Origin: an uncultured Prosthecobacter sp.
Lineage (GTDB): Bacteria > Verrucomicrobiota > Verrucomicrobiia > Verrucomicrobiales > Verrucomicrobiaceae
Length of the DNA stretch: 7,647 bases
Direction of reading: 5' to 3'
Assembly (NCBI GenBank): GCA_937941745.1
Contig: CALDGV010000399.1
Span: forward strand, 1 to 7,647
Of this stretch, positions 1-6,416 are shown in pieces. The notes below the pieces were generated by a model. That model was given only the letters and a program-made list of their open reading frames with translations, was not told the origin of the DNA and ran no database searches. The translations under genes were made by a program, and so were the position numbers. Each line of letters opens with the position of its first letter. The stretch's first letter is position 1.

Positions 1-542
1 ACGGCCACGCTGCCGACGCTGGTGGAGCCGCGCTGGATGGTGGTCTCGTTGCGCACCTTTTTGCCGACGGAGAAGGCCTGTTGGAAGAGCTTGTTGAGGG
101 CGCGGCTGGTGGTGCCTGAAGCGAGGGCGGTCTGGTAGGCAGCCTTGACCTGGCCGAAAATTTCCGTTTCGCCAAGAACCATGCTGTCGAGGCCGCTGAC
201 GACACGGAAAAGGTGCCGTGCGGCTTCTGCGGCATCCAGCTTGTAGGTGACGAGGGCTTCCGCCTGTTCGGGGGCAAGTTCAAAGCGGTCCACCAGGTAC
301 TTCACCAGGGTTTCATGAGCTTCATGCGCCTTGCCGTGGGTGTGCGTGGCATACAGCTCCACGCGGTTGCAGGTGCTGAGAACCACGCCTTCCTCAAAGC
401 CGGGCAGTTGACGCACCTCCTGAACCGCCTGCGGCACAGTCGTCTCAGGAAAGGCCACGCGCTCCCTCACCTCCACAGGCGTGGTGCGGTAGTTCAGGCC
501 CAGGCAGACCAGTTGAGTGGTTGCGGGTGCTGCGTCAGCCAT
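1..542 (-). CDS. hemA: Glutamyl-tRNA reductase, N-terminal 180 residues (cut by left edge)
   Basis: Glutamyl-tRNA reductase reduces glutamyl-tRNA(Glu) with NADPH to glutamate-1-semialdehyde, the first committed step of the C5 route to heme and other tetrapyrroles; it acts in the cytoplasm. Translating the minus strand from the ATG at 542-540 gives an open frame to the window edge. It carries the family hallmarks: LGLNYRTTPVEVRER (residues 14-28), the catalytic-cysteine motif STCNRVELY with Cys58 (equivalent to Cys50 of E. coli HemA), SGLDSMVLGETEIFGQVK (116-133), and the AFSVGKKVRNET helix (156-167). The remaining NADPH-binding and dimerisation domains lie beyond position 1, so a family length of about 420-450 residues would be expected. 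The start overlaps the 3' end of the upstream CcsA/HemX-type gene by 8 bp (ATGGCTGA), implying translational coupling. No Shine-Dalgarno site was recognised. Confidence 0.95.
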   Translation of the reverse strand, partial: MADAAPATTQLVCLGLNYRTTPVEVRERVAFPETTVPQAVQEVRQLPGFEEGVVLSTCNRVELYATHTHGKAHEAHETLVKYLVDRFELAPEQAEALVTYKLDAAEAARHLFRVVSGLDSMVLGETEIFGQVKAAYQTALASGTTSRALNKLFQQAFSVGKKVRNETTIQRGSTSVGSVA

Positions 543-1317
543 GCGTCGTCACGAGCCAGAGGGAGATGAAAGGGATCACAAAACCGACTGCTGCCAGCCA
601 GGCGGTCTGCCGCGGGGAGAGCACATGCCGCCACATCACGAGGCCGATGACGGCATAAAGGGCCCAGACCACCCAAGCGAAGACCAGCTTGGGGTTCGAG
701 ATCGGCGTGGTGAGCTTGAAGGAGACGGCAAGGCTGAGGCTGAGCAGGATCAATCCCAGCAGGATGAGCCGCTGGATGGCGCGTGACAGACCCTGGATGG
801 GAGGCAGCTGGTAGAAAAGGCCGCCGATCCGGTGCTGCTTCAGGAAACGCTCCTGCAGCAGGTACATGACGCCCGTGATGCAGCCCAGGGCAAAGGCGGC
901 GTAAGCGATGAGGGCCAGCGCAGCGTGCAGCTCGACATAAGGATCGATCTTCACCTTCTGGGCATAATCTGGAAAGGCGTTGGGCACGACGAAGGCCAGG
1001 ACATGCATGGCTGTCACCAGGGGGGCAGTGAAAATACCCAGCAGCGAGACTCGATAAGCCGGCCCGACGAGGAAGTAGAGCAGGACGACACTCCAGCCGA
1101 TGAAGACCAGCACGTCAGAGAGGCTCTTCATGGGGCATTGGCCCACTGATTCCCCGCGCAGATAGACGGCGGCGGTTTGCAGGGCGAATCCGGCCAGCAT
1201 GGGGATCCACTGCCGTGAAGTGCGCCACTGCCCGCTGCGCAGCGCCCGCACAGCCGGCACCACCGCCGCAAAAAAGGCGGCGGTCGCGATCAGGAGCAGT
1301 TGGCGTTCCAGTGGCAT
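535..1317 (-). CDS. CcsA/HemX-family cytochrome c assembly-type integral membrane protein
   Basis: This is a 260-residue, very hydrophobic protein with about eight membrane segments, matching the cytochrome-c-assembly family (PF01578) that holds HemX, YpjD, CcsA and CcmC. Visible signs are the region RGESVGQCPMKSLSDVLVFIGW (split as 54-63 and 64-75), the SLLGIFTAPL segment (91-100), the helix start ELHAALALIAYAAF (129-142), and NPKLVFAWVVW (208-218). The last is where CcsA/CcmC carry the heme-binding WWD motif; here only the PK and following tryptophans remain, so the HemX/YpjD type is favoured over a true heme exporter. HemX in Bacillus lies next to hemA and affects HemA abundance, and here the gene overlaps hemA by 8 bp. 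I prefer the ATG at 1317, just before the first membrane helix. A TTG at 1356 would add 13 residues, and an in-frame stop lies at 1375-1377. Neither start has a visible Shine-Dalgarno site. The family call is firm, the exact role is not. Confidence 0.85.
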   Translation of the reverse strand: MPLERQLLLIATAAFFAAVVPAVRALRSGQWRTSRQWIPMLAGFALQTAAVYLRGESVGQCPMKSLSDVLVFIGWSVVLLYFLVGPAYRVSLLGIFTAPLVTAMHVLAFVVPNAFPDYAQKVKIDPYVELHAALALIAYAAFALGCITGVMYLLQERFLKQHRIGGLFYQLPPIQGLSRAIQRLILLGLILLSLSLAVSFKLTTPISNPKLVFAWVVWALYAVIGLVMWRHVLSPRQTAWLAAVGFVIPFISLWLVTTHG

Positions 1318-1466
1318 GAGGGGGCGCAGTAACGCGAGATTCCAGGCTGTGGTCAAGGCGTGTGGCGCTGAAGATCAGCCATGTCCCCTCGAAAATGGTC
1401 AATGAGGGGGTGAAGAAGCTCTCCGAGGCGTGCGGGCTGGTGTTTTTGAAGGTGAAGCGCGCCAGA
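1318..1466. other. Intergenic gap between PHP gene and CcsA/HemX gene
   Basis: This stretch of about 150 bp lies between the stop of the PHP gene and the preferred start of the CcsA/HemX gene, all on the minus strand. It holds a 6-bp inverted repeat (CCCCTC at 1385-1390 and GAGGGG at 1404-1409, 13-nt loop) with no following U-tract on either strand, so it is not a convincing terminator. A minus-strand frame stays open through the gap into the shadow frame of the CcsA gene, but it has only a TTG start and no recognisable product. No clear promoter was seen, so whether the heme genes are read through from the PHP gene is open. Confidence 0.4.
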
Positions 1467-2732
1467 TCACCAGCCCACAGGCTGAGTCCAGGCTTTCTGA
1501 ACGTGATGAGGATGGGGCGGATTGGCCATCACCTCGTCGGAAATGACAATGGCCCGGACGTACAATTCGTCGCCAGTCAGGGTGTAGCTGGGTTCCAGGC
1601 TGTCGCTGCTGGCGAGAACCTTGCCGATGTCGGCACCACGCTGGAGGCGTTTGGGTTGTGGATCTTCTGCAGGAGCCTCGACCTCCTTCACAGCGCGGTC
1701 ATAATTTTTCAGCGTTCCACGGAATTCCGTGCGGTATTTCATGCCGGGCTTGCCTTGGATCTTGAGGCGCAGGGTTCGGCTGGCCTTGTCAAAGCTCACA
1801 TCCTGCAGCGTGACACCGGTGGAGGCATAAAAATCACCACGCTGCATCGCCTCGACGAGGGCATTCGCCTCCAGTCTGGCCGCGCGAACCATGACCCAGC
1901 CGCGGCCCGGCGTGGTGGCTCCGCCATGATAATTGTGGCTGTCGTCTGTGCCGACACCGTAGAGCGGCGGCTGCTTCAGTTCACCGAGGCGGATGGTGTT
2001 GGCGATGTCCCAGATGCGCTCGTGCTCGGAATCGGCGCGGGCGGGATCGCCATCGTAGTAGATGCCAGGATGGCCGTTGTAGATCTCAAAGAAGCGGTCT
2101 TCGATGACGTGGGCGAGGTCGTCGGCCGTCAGTGCCCATTTGAAGTTGGGATGGTTGATATGGGCGAGGATCGGCCTGCCGGTCTTCACCGACTGCTCGG
2201 CGATCATCTGAAGATTCAGGCGCATCGTTTCGCGGATGGTCTGCACGTCCTTCTTTGGCTGGATGGCCTCGGTCAGGTTGATGGCATTGATGTGGATCGG
2301 GGCCTTGCCAAAGCCGGCGCTGACCTCTTCAGCCTGGACCAGCAGGTACTTCCCGGGCTCTTCGAGCTTCTTCCGATACTCCTCCAGGGTCTTGAGGCGG
2401 ACTTCGGTCTGGCCTTTGGCATCCGTGCGCGTCTCCACCCAGCCGGCCCCGAATTTCTGCCGGTATTTGTCGAGCACCTTGGGGCCAAGCGCGATTTTCT
2501 TCTTCTCGATCGTGGCTTCGGCCACCCACTTCTCGCCTGCATTCAGCGTGTTGTGGTCAGACATGCACAGGAAGTCATATCCCTGTTCCTTGTACCAGGC
2601 GGAGATCATGTCCGGGAAGTCATTGCCATCGCTCCAGAGGGAATGCGTGTGGGTGTTGCCCTTGAACCAGCGGAGGTCCTGGGCTGTGAGCAGCGAAGGG
2701 AGGAGCAGGGCGGCGAAGATCGGGAATCTCAT
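1467..2732 (-). CDS. Secreted PHP-domain metallohydrolase (CehA/McbA-like)
   Basis: This 421-residue protein begins with a probable Sec signal peptide (MRFPIFAALLLPSLLTA, cleavage likely after Ala17 before QDLRW), so it should act in the periplasm or outside the cell. It then shows PHP-family metal-binding motifs: NTHTHSLWSDG (26-36, with the HxH pair His28/His30), MSDHNTL (57-63, Asp59/His60), a Glu pair at 135-136, HINHPNF (191-197) and GTDDSHNY (261-268, Asp263/His266). PHP proteins use a di- or trinuclear metal site to hydrolyse phosphoesters; the CehA/McbA branch includes carbaryl esterase-type enzymes. The substrate here is unknown. The C-terminal 110 residues after the PHP core form a beta-rich segment ending in KAWTQPVGW. 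I chose the ATG at 2732 because it gives the signal peptide; the frame extends upstream to 3707 only as antisense of the cyclase gene. No Shine-Dalgarno site is visible. It is divergent from the cyclase across 48 bp. Confidence 0.88.
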   Translation of the reverse strand: MRFPIFAALLLPSLLTAQDLRWFKGNTHTHSLWSDGNDFPDMISAWYKEQGYDFLCMSDHNTLNAGEKWVAEATIEKKKIALGPKVLDKYRQKFGAGWVETRTDAKGQTEVRLKTLEEYRKKLEEPGKYLLVQAEEVSAGFGKAPIHINAINLTEAIQPKKDVQTIRETMRLNLQMIAEQSVKTGRPILAHINHPNFKWALTADDLAHVIEDRFFEIYNGHPGIYYDGDPARADSEHERIWDIANTIRLGELKQPPLYGVGTDDSHNYHGGATTPGRGWVMVRAARLEANALVEAMQRGDFYASTGVTLQDVSFDKASRTLRLKIQGKPGMKYRTEFRGTLKNYDRAVKEVEAPAEDPQPKRLQRGADIGKVLASSDSLEPSYTLTGDELYVRAIVISDEVMANPPHPHHVQKAWTQPVGW

Positions 2733-2780
2733 GGGAAGGTGTCTTGAACGTTCACCGGCGCTCGTAACCATCACGCTTCC
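2733..2780. promoter_or_regulatory. Divergent intergenic region with 10-bp palindrome
   Basis: Only 48 bp separate the divergent starts of the PHP gene and the cyclase gene, so both promoters must overlap here or lie inside the genes. A perfect palindrome TGAACGTTCA sits at 2745-2754. On the plus strand a weak TTGAAC (2744-2749) and TAACCA (2765-2770) pair is separated by 15 bp, shorter than the usual 17. No Shine-Dalgarno site is apparent on either side. The promoter reading is speculative; the palindrome is directly visible but is short enough to arise by chance. Confidence 0.3.
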
Positions 2781-4508
2781 ATGCCTGAACGCCTGCAAAC
2801 TGCCCTCGAAAACACCCGCGCTCATCTGCTGTCCCTGCGAAATGCCGCCGGGCACTGGGAAGGGGAGCTTTCCAGCAGCGCGCTGAGCACTGCCACCGCC
2901 ATCGTGGCCCTGCATGGCGTGGACTCCATGAAGCATGCGCCGTGGATTGAGGCTGGCGCCCGCTGGCTGGTGGCACATCAAAATGCCGATGGAGGCTGGG
3001 GGGACACCACGATCAGCAAAAGCAATCTTTCGACCACGCTGCTGTGCTGGAGCGCCTTGTTCCTGACGGGAGGACCCACCGGCAAGGCCGAGGCTTGGAT
3101 CACGGCGCAGGTCGGTTCCCTTGAGCCTGGGGCCATCCAGCGCGCCGTGATTGCCCGCTATGGAAAGGACAAGACCTTCTCCGTGCCGATTCTCATGCTC
3201 TGCACCATCTGCGGCACGATGGGCGCTGCCGGCTGGCGGCGTGTGCTGCCCCTGCCTTTTGAGCTGGCTGCCCTGCCGCGCGCCTGGTTTGGTGCGATCG
3301 GCCTGCCTGTGGTGAGCTATGCGCTGCCCGCTTTGATCGCGATCGGCTACACCCGCTTTAAAAACGAGCCTCCGGCGTGGTGGAATCCGCTGCGCTGGGT
3401 GCGTGGAGCGCTGTGGCAGCGGATCTCGCCGATGTTGAAGGCGATCCAGCCCTCCAGCGGCGGTTATCTGGAGGCCACGCCGCTGACCAGTTTTGTCACG
3501 ATGGCCCTGGCGGCAGCAGGTGAGAAAGAGCATCCCTGCATTCCCGGTGCGGTCGGCTTTCTGATCCGTTCGATGCGTGCCGACGGCAGCTGGCCGATCG
3601 ACACCAACCTTGCGACCTGGGGCACCACGCTCGCCACGAAGGCGCTCGGCGTGCTGGACGCTGCGACCCAGGAATGGCTGCTGCGTCAGCAGTATCACGA
3701 TGTGCATCCCTTCACCAATGCCGCGCTAGGCGGCTGGGCCTGGACGGACCTTCCTGGCGGCGTGCCGGATGCCGATGACACTTCGGGCGCGCTCATCGCG
3801 CTGCGTTTTCAGAAGGATGAGCCTTCGTCAGCACCCGCCTGGCGTGGCATCACCTGGCTGCTCGACCTGCAGAACCGCGATGGCGGCATCCCGACCTTTT
3901 GCCGTGGCTGGGGCACGCTGCCGTTTGACCGCAGCACCCCCGAGATCACCGCGCATGCGCTGCTGGCATGGTGGCTGTGGGCACCCGAACTGCAGGCACG
4001 CGTGCTGCCCGCCACCCGGCGGGCGCTCGATTACCTGGGCAATGTTCAGCGTGAGGACGGTTCATGGACGCCTCTTTGGTTCGGCAATGAGCACACGCCT
4101 GAAGAAGAGAACCCTGTGTATGGCACGGCGATGGTTGTGGGCTATCTTTCTGGCACGCCGAAGCTTGCGGAGCAGGCCCGGGCGCTGATCCAGAAAGGCT
4201 GCGCCTACCTCATCCAGGCGCAAAAGCCTGATGGCAGCTTTGGCGGGGACAAGACGGCGCCATCGTCCATCGAGGAAACTGCTGTGGCGGCTCATGCCCT
4301 GTGGATGTCGGAGGAACCGGAATCCCAGGCTGCTGGCAGGCGCGCGGTTGACTGGCTTCTGGAGGCTACAAAAGATGGCACGGAGTTTCCAAGTGCGCCG
4401 ATCGGACTCTACTTTGCACGCCTGTGGTATCACGAGCGGCTTTATCCCGTGGTGTGGGCCCTGCAGGCGCTGCGCACGGCAGCGGAGAAAGAATCAGACG
4501 GGAGGTGA
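2781..4508 (+). CDS. Squalene-hopene cyclase-family triterpene cyclase (short form)
   Basis: This 575-residue protein belongs to the squalene-hopene/oxidosqualene cyclase superfamily, enzymes that protonate a linear isoprenoid and fold it into a polycyclic terpene at the membrane. The catalytic acid motif DxDD is present as PDADDTSG, with Asp330, Asp332 and Asp333. QW-type structural repeats appear at HQNADGGWGD (66-75), RADGSWPIDTN (266-276), LQNRDGGIPTFCRGWG (363-378), QREDGSWTPLWFGN (423-436) and QKPDGSFGG (481-489), some of them degenerate. Other superfamily-like stretches are GHWEGELSSSALSTATA (24-40), GGYLEATPLTSF (227-238), LPFDRSTPEITAHAL (380-394), NPVYGTA (444-450) and SSIEETAVAAHAL (495-507). 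Characterised hopene cyclases run about 630-720 residues, so this is a shorter member. Substrate and product cannot be told from sequence: squalene to hopene is the default, but other isoprenoids are possible. It starts at the ATG at 2781 and overlaps the convergent ROK gene by 15 bp. No squalene synthase or hpn gene is in the window. Confidence 0.88.
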   Translation: MPERLQTALENTRAHLLSLRNAAGHWEGELSSSALSTATAIVALHGVDSMKHAPWIEAGARWLVAHQNADGGWGDTTISKSNLSTTLLCWSALFLTGGPTGKAEAWITAQVGSLEPGAIQRAVIARYGKDKTFSVPILMLCTICGTMGAAGWRRVLPLPFELAALPRAWFGAIGLPVVSYALPALIAIGYTRFKNEPPAWWNPLRWVRGALWQRISPMLKAIQPSSGGYLEATPLTSFVTMALAAAGEKEHPCIPGAVGFLIRSMRADGSWPIDTNLATWGTTLATKALGVLDAATQEWLLRQQYHDVHPFTNAALGGWAWTDLPGGVPDADDTSGALIALRFQKDEPSSAPAWRGITWLLDLQNRDGGIPTFCRGWGTLPFDRSTPEITAHALLAWWLWAPELQARVLPATRRALDYLGNVQREDGSWTPLWFGNEHTPEEENPVYGTAMVVGYLSGTPKLAEQARALIQKGCAYLIQAQKPDGSFGGDKTAPSSIEETAVAAHALWMSEEPESQAAGRRAVDWLLEATKDGTEFPSAPIGLYFARLWYHERLYPVVWALQALRTAAEKESDGR

Positions 4509-5621
4509 CCAGGCTTCCATGGCCAGGCAGGCGGCTCCGAGAGCGCCGGCGTCATCGCCAAGCCTGGACGAAACGAGCTGAATCTTCATGTCCGGCAGCT
4601 GCGGCGGCAGGGTGGTGACCATGGCGCTGATTTCCTGACAGAAGGCTTCTCCAAGCGAGGTGAGTGGTCCGTGAAGAAAGAGTTTTTCGGGATCCACGAG
4701 GAGCTGAAGGCTGCGGATGACCCTGGCAAAGTCGAGAACCACGGCGTTCCAGGCATCGGAACCTGGCCGTGCGACATCTGGCAGGACGGTGCGCAGATCA
4801 GCAGGCACCGGCGCATCCGGTTCCAAGCCGGCAAGACGACGATACACGGCCACTGCGGAGAGCATGTCGTGCATGGCCTGGTCGCCTTCCGGCTGGGGCC
4901 AGGTCCAGAGGCCGATTTCACCCGCAGCCTCATGGGCGCCGCGGAGAAGCTCGCCATCATGCATGATGCTCAAGCCGAAGCCGCTGCGGGGACCGAGCAC
5001 CACGTAGTTGTCCAGGCTGCCGCCATCGCCAAACCAGCGTTCTGCCAGGGCGATGGCCCGCAGATTGTTTTCCAGGACGGTGGGAGCATTGAAACGCTGC
5101 TGAAAGATGCTGACCACGGGCACATCCTTCCAATGGCGGATGAAGGAGAAGTAGCGGGCGATGCCGGCCTTCCGGTTCACCAGACCTGGCGCACCAATGC
5201 CAAGGCCCAGCAAGGGCTCGGAGCGCTCTGCGCGGAGAGCGTCCATGGCGTCCACCACCGTGCGCATCACATGAGGCATGTCCGGCTTCTCCTGCAGCGG
5301 GATGGTCTGGGCGGAGAGGACTTTTCCCGCGAAATCGATGGCTGCGACCTGGACGCGCTGGGCATTGAACTCCACGCCAGCGAACCACCCGGCCTCCGCC
5401 CGCAGGCCGAGCAGGCGCTGGGGGCGGCCCACATGCGTGTTGCTAAGCCCCGTTTCATGCATGTAGCCCATCGCTGTCAGCTGATCGACATACAGCCCGA
5501 GGGTGGAAGCCGAGGCCTCCAGGCTTTTGGCCAGAGCTGAACGCGAGGTGGCACGACCGCTGCGGACGAGCAGGACGGTGGAGGCGAGAAGAGCTCGATG
5601 GTCAGAAGGTTTACGGCGCAT
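4494..5621 (-). CDS. ROK-family transcriptional regulator, catalytically degenerate
   Basis: This 375-residue protein has an N-terminal winged helix-turn-helix (about residues 10-75, including SRSALAKSLEASASTLGLYVDQL and ending VGRPQRLL) joined to a ROK sugar-kinase-like domain (about 80-371). ROK signs are GLGIGAPGLV (139-148), TVLENNLRAIALAERWFG (181-198), GFGLSIMHDGELLRGAHEAAGEIG (from 214 to 237) and LGDDAGALGAA (354-364). NagC/Mlc/XylR-type ROK repressors bind sugars or phosphosugars to control operons. Here the kinase END motif is ENN (184-186), losing the catalytic Asp, and the usual GH plus CxCGxxGC zinc cluster is missing: GEIG is followed by Leu and the only cysteines are Cys328 and Cys365. 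It should therefore be a regulator, not a kinase. The start is the ATG at 5621, with AAGGA 10 nt upstream (5632-5636). It converges on the cyclase with a 15-bp overlap and diverges from the lipoprotein gene. Its effector and targets are unknown. Confidence 0.88.
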   Translation of the reverse strand: MRRKPSDHRALLASTVLLVRSGRATSRSALAKSLEASASTLGLYVDQLTAMGYMHETGLSNTHVGRPQRLLGLRAEAGWFAGVEFNAQRVQVAAIDFAGKVLSAQTIPLQEKPDMPHVMRTVVDAMDALRAERSEPLLGLGIGAPGLVNRKAGIARYFSFIRHWKDVPVVSIFQQRFNAPTVLENNLRAIALAERWFGDGGSLDNYVVLGPRSGFGLSIMHDGELLRGAHEAAGEIGLWTWPQPEGDQAMHDMLSAVAVYRRLAGLEPDAPVPADLRTVLPDVARPGSDAWNAVVLDFARVIRSLQLLVDPEKLFLHGPLTSLGEAFCQEISAMVTTLPPQLPDMKIQLVSSRLGDDAGALGAACLAMEAWSPPV

Positions 5622-5636
5622 TTGGAAAAAGTCCTT

Positions 5637-5695
5637 TTGGCGAATATCCTGTCGGGTTGCCAGAATATATTAGAGCAAATGCTGTCATGTGGCAG
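5637..5695 (-). promoter_or_regulatory. Putative ROK-gene promoter with direct repeats
   Basis: The minus strand carries CTGCCA (5695-5690) and TAATAT (5672-5667) separated by exactly 17 bp, each matching the sigma-70 consensus at four of six positions. Two similar words on the plus strand, TTGGCGAATAT (5637-5647) and TTGCCAGAATAT (5657-5668), place GAATAT at 5642 and 5663, 21 bp or about two helical turns apart. They overlap the -10 region and the expected transcript start, as an autoregulatory operator would. This is the most AT-rich stretch of the window. On the plus strand TTGCCA (5657-5662) could also serve as a weak -35 for the lipoprotein gene. All of this is inferred from pattern only. 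Confidence 0.35.
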
Positions 5696-5707
5696 CCTGG
5701 GGCCGAT

Positions 5708-6358
5708 ATGCGCACGGCTTTTCCCCTGATGATTCTCATGATGCTGGCGGGTTGCCGCCCGGCTGCCAAAACCATGCCTCCGGAAAAGAGAGGCTGGATG
5801 CTGCTGGATGAGGTTCATGCCTCCTCCTGGCAGGCCGCGGGGATTCCTGATGAAGGGCTTTTTTCGCTTCGGGACGGCACATTGACGATTCCTGTCGGAT
5901 TGCCCATGTCGGGCTGCAAATTTCCTGTCTGGCACGACCTCGGCCTCCCAGACACCCAATACGCGATCACCTATGAGGCGATGAGGGTGGAGGGGGAGGA
6001 TATTTTTGGGATGTGCACCTTCCCTGTCGGCAGCCATCAGGCGCATGCCACCTTTGTCCTCGGCGGGTGGGGAGGCACGCTCACAGGCATCTCCAGCCTT
6101 GATTTCAAGGATGCCAGCGAGAACTCCACGCGTGCGGAGCAGAAGTTTGCCAACCAAGTGTGGCACCGCGTGCGCCTGGAGGTGCGGCCTGAAGACATCC
6201 GTGCCTGGGTGAATGACCGGCTGGTGGTCAATGTGAGCATCAAGGGCCGCCGGGTGACCCTGCGCCCGGGATTCATCGACCACTGTCTGCCTTTTGGTTT
6301 CGCCACCTGGAACACCGTCGGCCAAATTCGCCGGGTGACGGTCGAGACTTTGCCGTGA
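5708..6358 (+). CDS. Small lipoprotein resembling the DUF1080 / LamG-like fold
   Basis: This 216-residue protein begins with a lipoprotein signal peptide: MRTAFPLMILMM followed by the lipobox LAGC, with Cys16 as the lipid-bearing residue. It should be anchored to the inner or outer membrane facing the periplasm. The mature part is beta-rich. The C-terminal half, VWHRVRLEVRPEDIRAWVND (151-170) followed by RLVVNV and ending GFATWNTVGQIRRVTVE (197-213), has the pattern of DUF1080 (3-keto-disaccharide hydrolase-type) and other concanavalin-like domains: a conserved W-x-R-V/L-x-V strand, a V-N-D/G-x-x-V strand and a final I-R-R-V strand. Those domains bind or act on sugars, but I see no signature that proves activity, and the family call is tentative. 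I chose the ATG at 5708 because it starts the signal peptide; an upstream in-frame TTG at 5657 would bury it. It may lead a run with rppH and the next gene. Confidence 0.7.
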   Translation: MRTAFPLMILMMLAGCRPAAKTMPPEKRGWMLLDEVHASSWQAAGIPDEGLFSLRDGTLTIPVGLPMSGCKFPVWHDLGLPDTQYAITYEAMRVEGEDIFGMCTFPVGSHQAHATFVLGGWGGTLTGISSLDFKDASENSTRAEQKFANQVWHRVRLEVRPEDIRAWVNDRLVVNVSIKGRRVTLRPGFIDHCLPFGFATWNTVGQIRRVTVETLP

Positions 6359-6416
6359 CTTCTGGCACAGGCGGTGCGTGACAAATCTGCGACCTTCGAC
6401 ACTTTCCTCCCGCCCA

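Noticed and set aside
1262..1284. Perfect 8-bp stem (ACCGCCGC / GCGGCGGT) with an A-rich loop, resembling a terminator hairpin
   Set aside because: It lies inside the first membrane helix of the CcsA/HemX gene, where the Ala-Ala-Phe-Phe-Ala-Ala-Val codons produce the symmetry; no U-tract follows the stem.
1385..1409. CCCCTC...GAGGGG inverted repeat in the PHP-CcsA gap
   Set aside because: The 6-bp stem has a 13-nt loop and no U-run on either strand, so it does not meet the pattern of an intrinsic terminator.
1318..1469. Possible extra small gene or frameshifted tail of the PHP protein in the minus-strand gap
   Set aside because: The PHP frame ends cleanly in a plausible C terminus (KAWTQPVGW, then TGA). 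The alternative frame has only a TTG start, no recognisable motif, and continues as a shadow of the CcsA gene.
1362..2747. 461-codon plus-strand open frame opposite the PHP gene
   Set aside because: It is a shadow of the GC-rich PHP gene; the product matches nothing recognisable, while the minus strand gives clear metal-binding motifs.
2733..3707. 325-codon upstream extension of the PHP reading frame on the minus strand
   Set aside because: It lies antisense to the cyclase gene, has low-complexity Arg/Gln/Gly-rich content with no family resemblance, and would bury the clear signal peptide that starts at 2732.
4671..5540. 289-codon plus-strand open frame opposite the ROK gene
   Set aside because: It is His/Gly/Ala-rich antisense translation of a well-supported ROK protein and has no recognisable domain.
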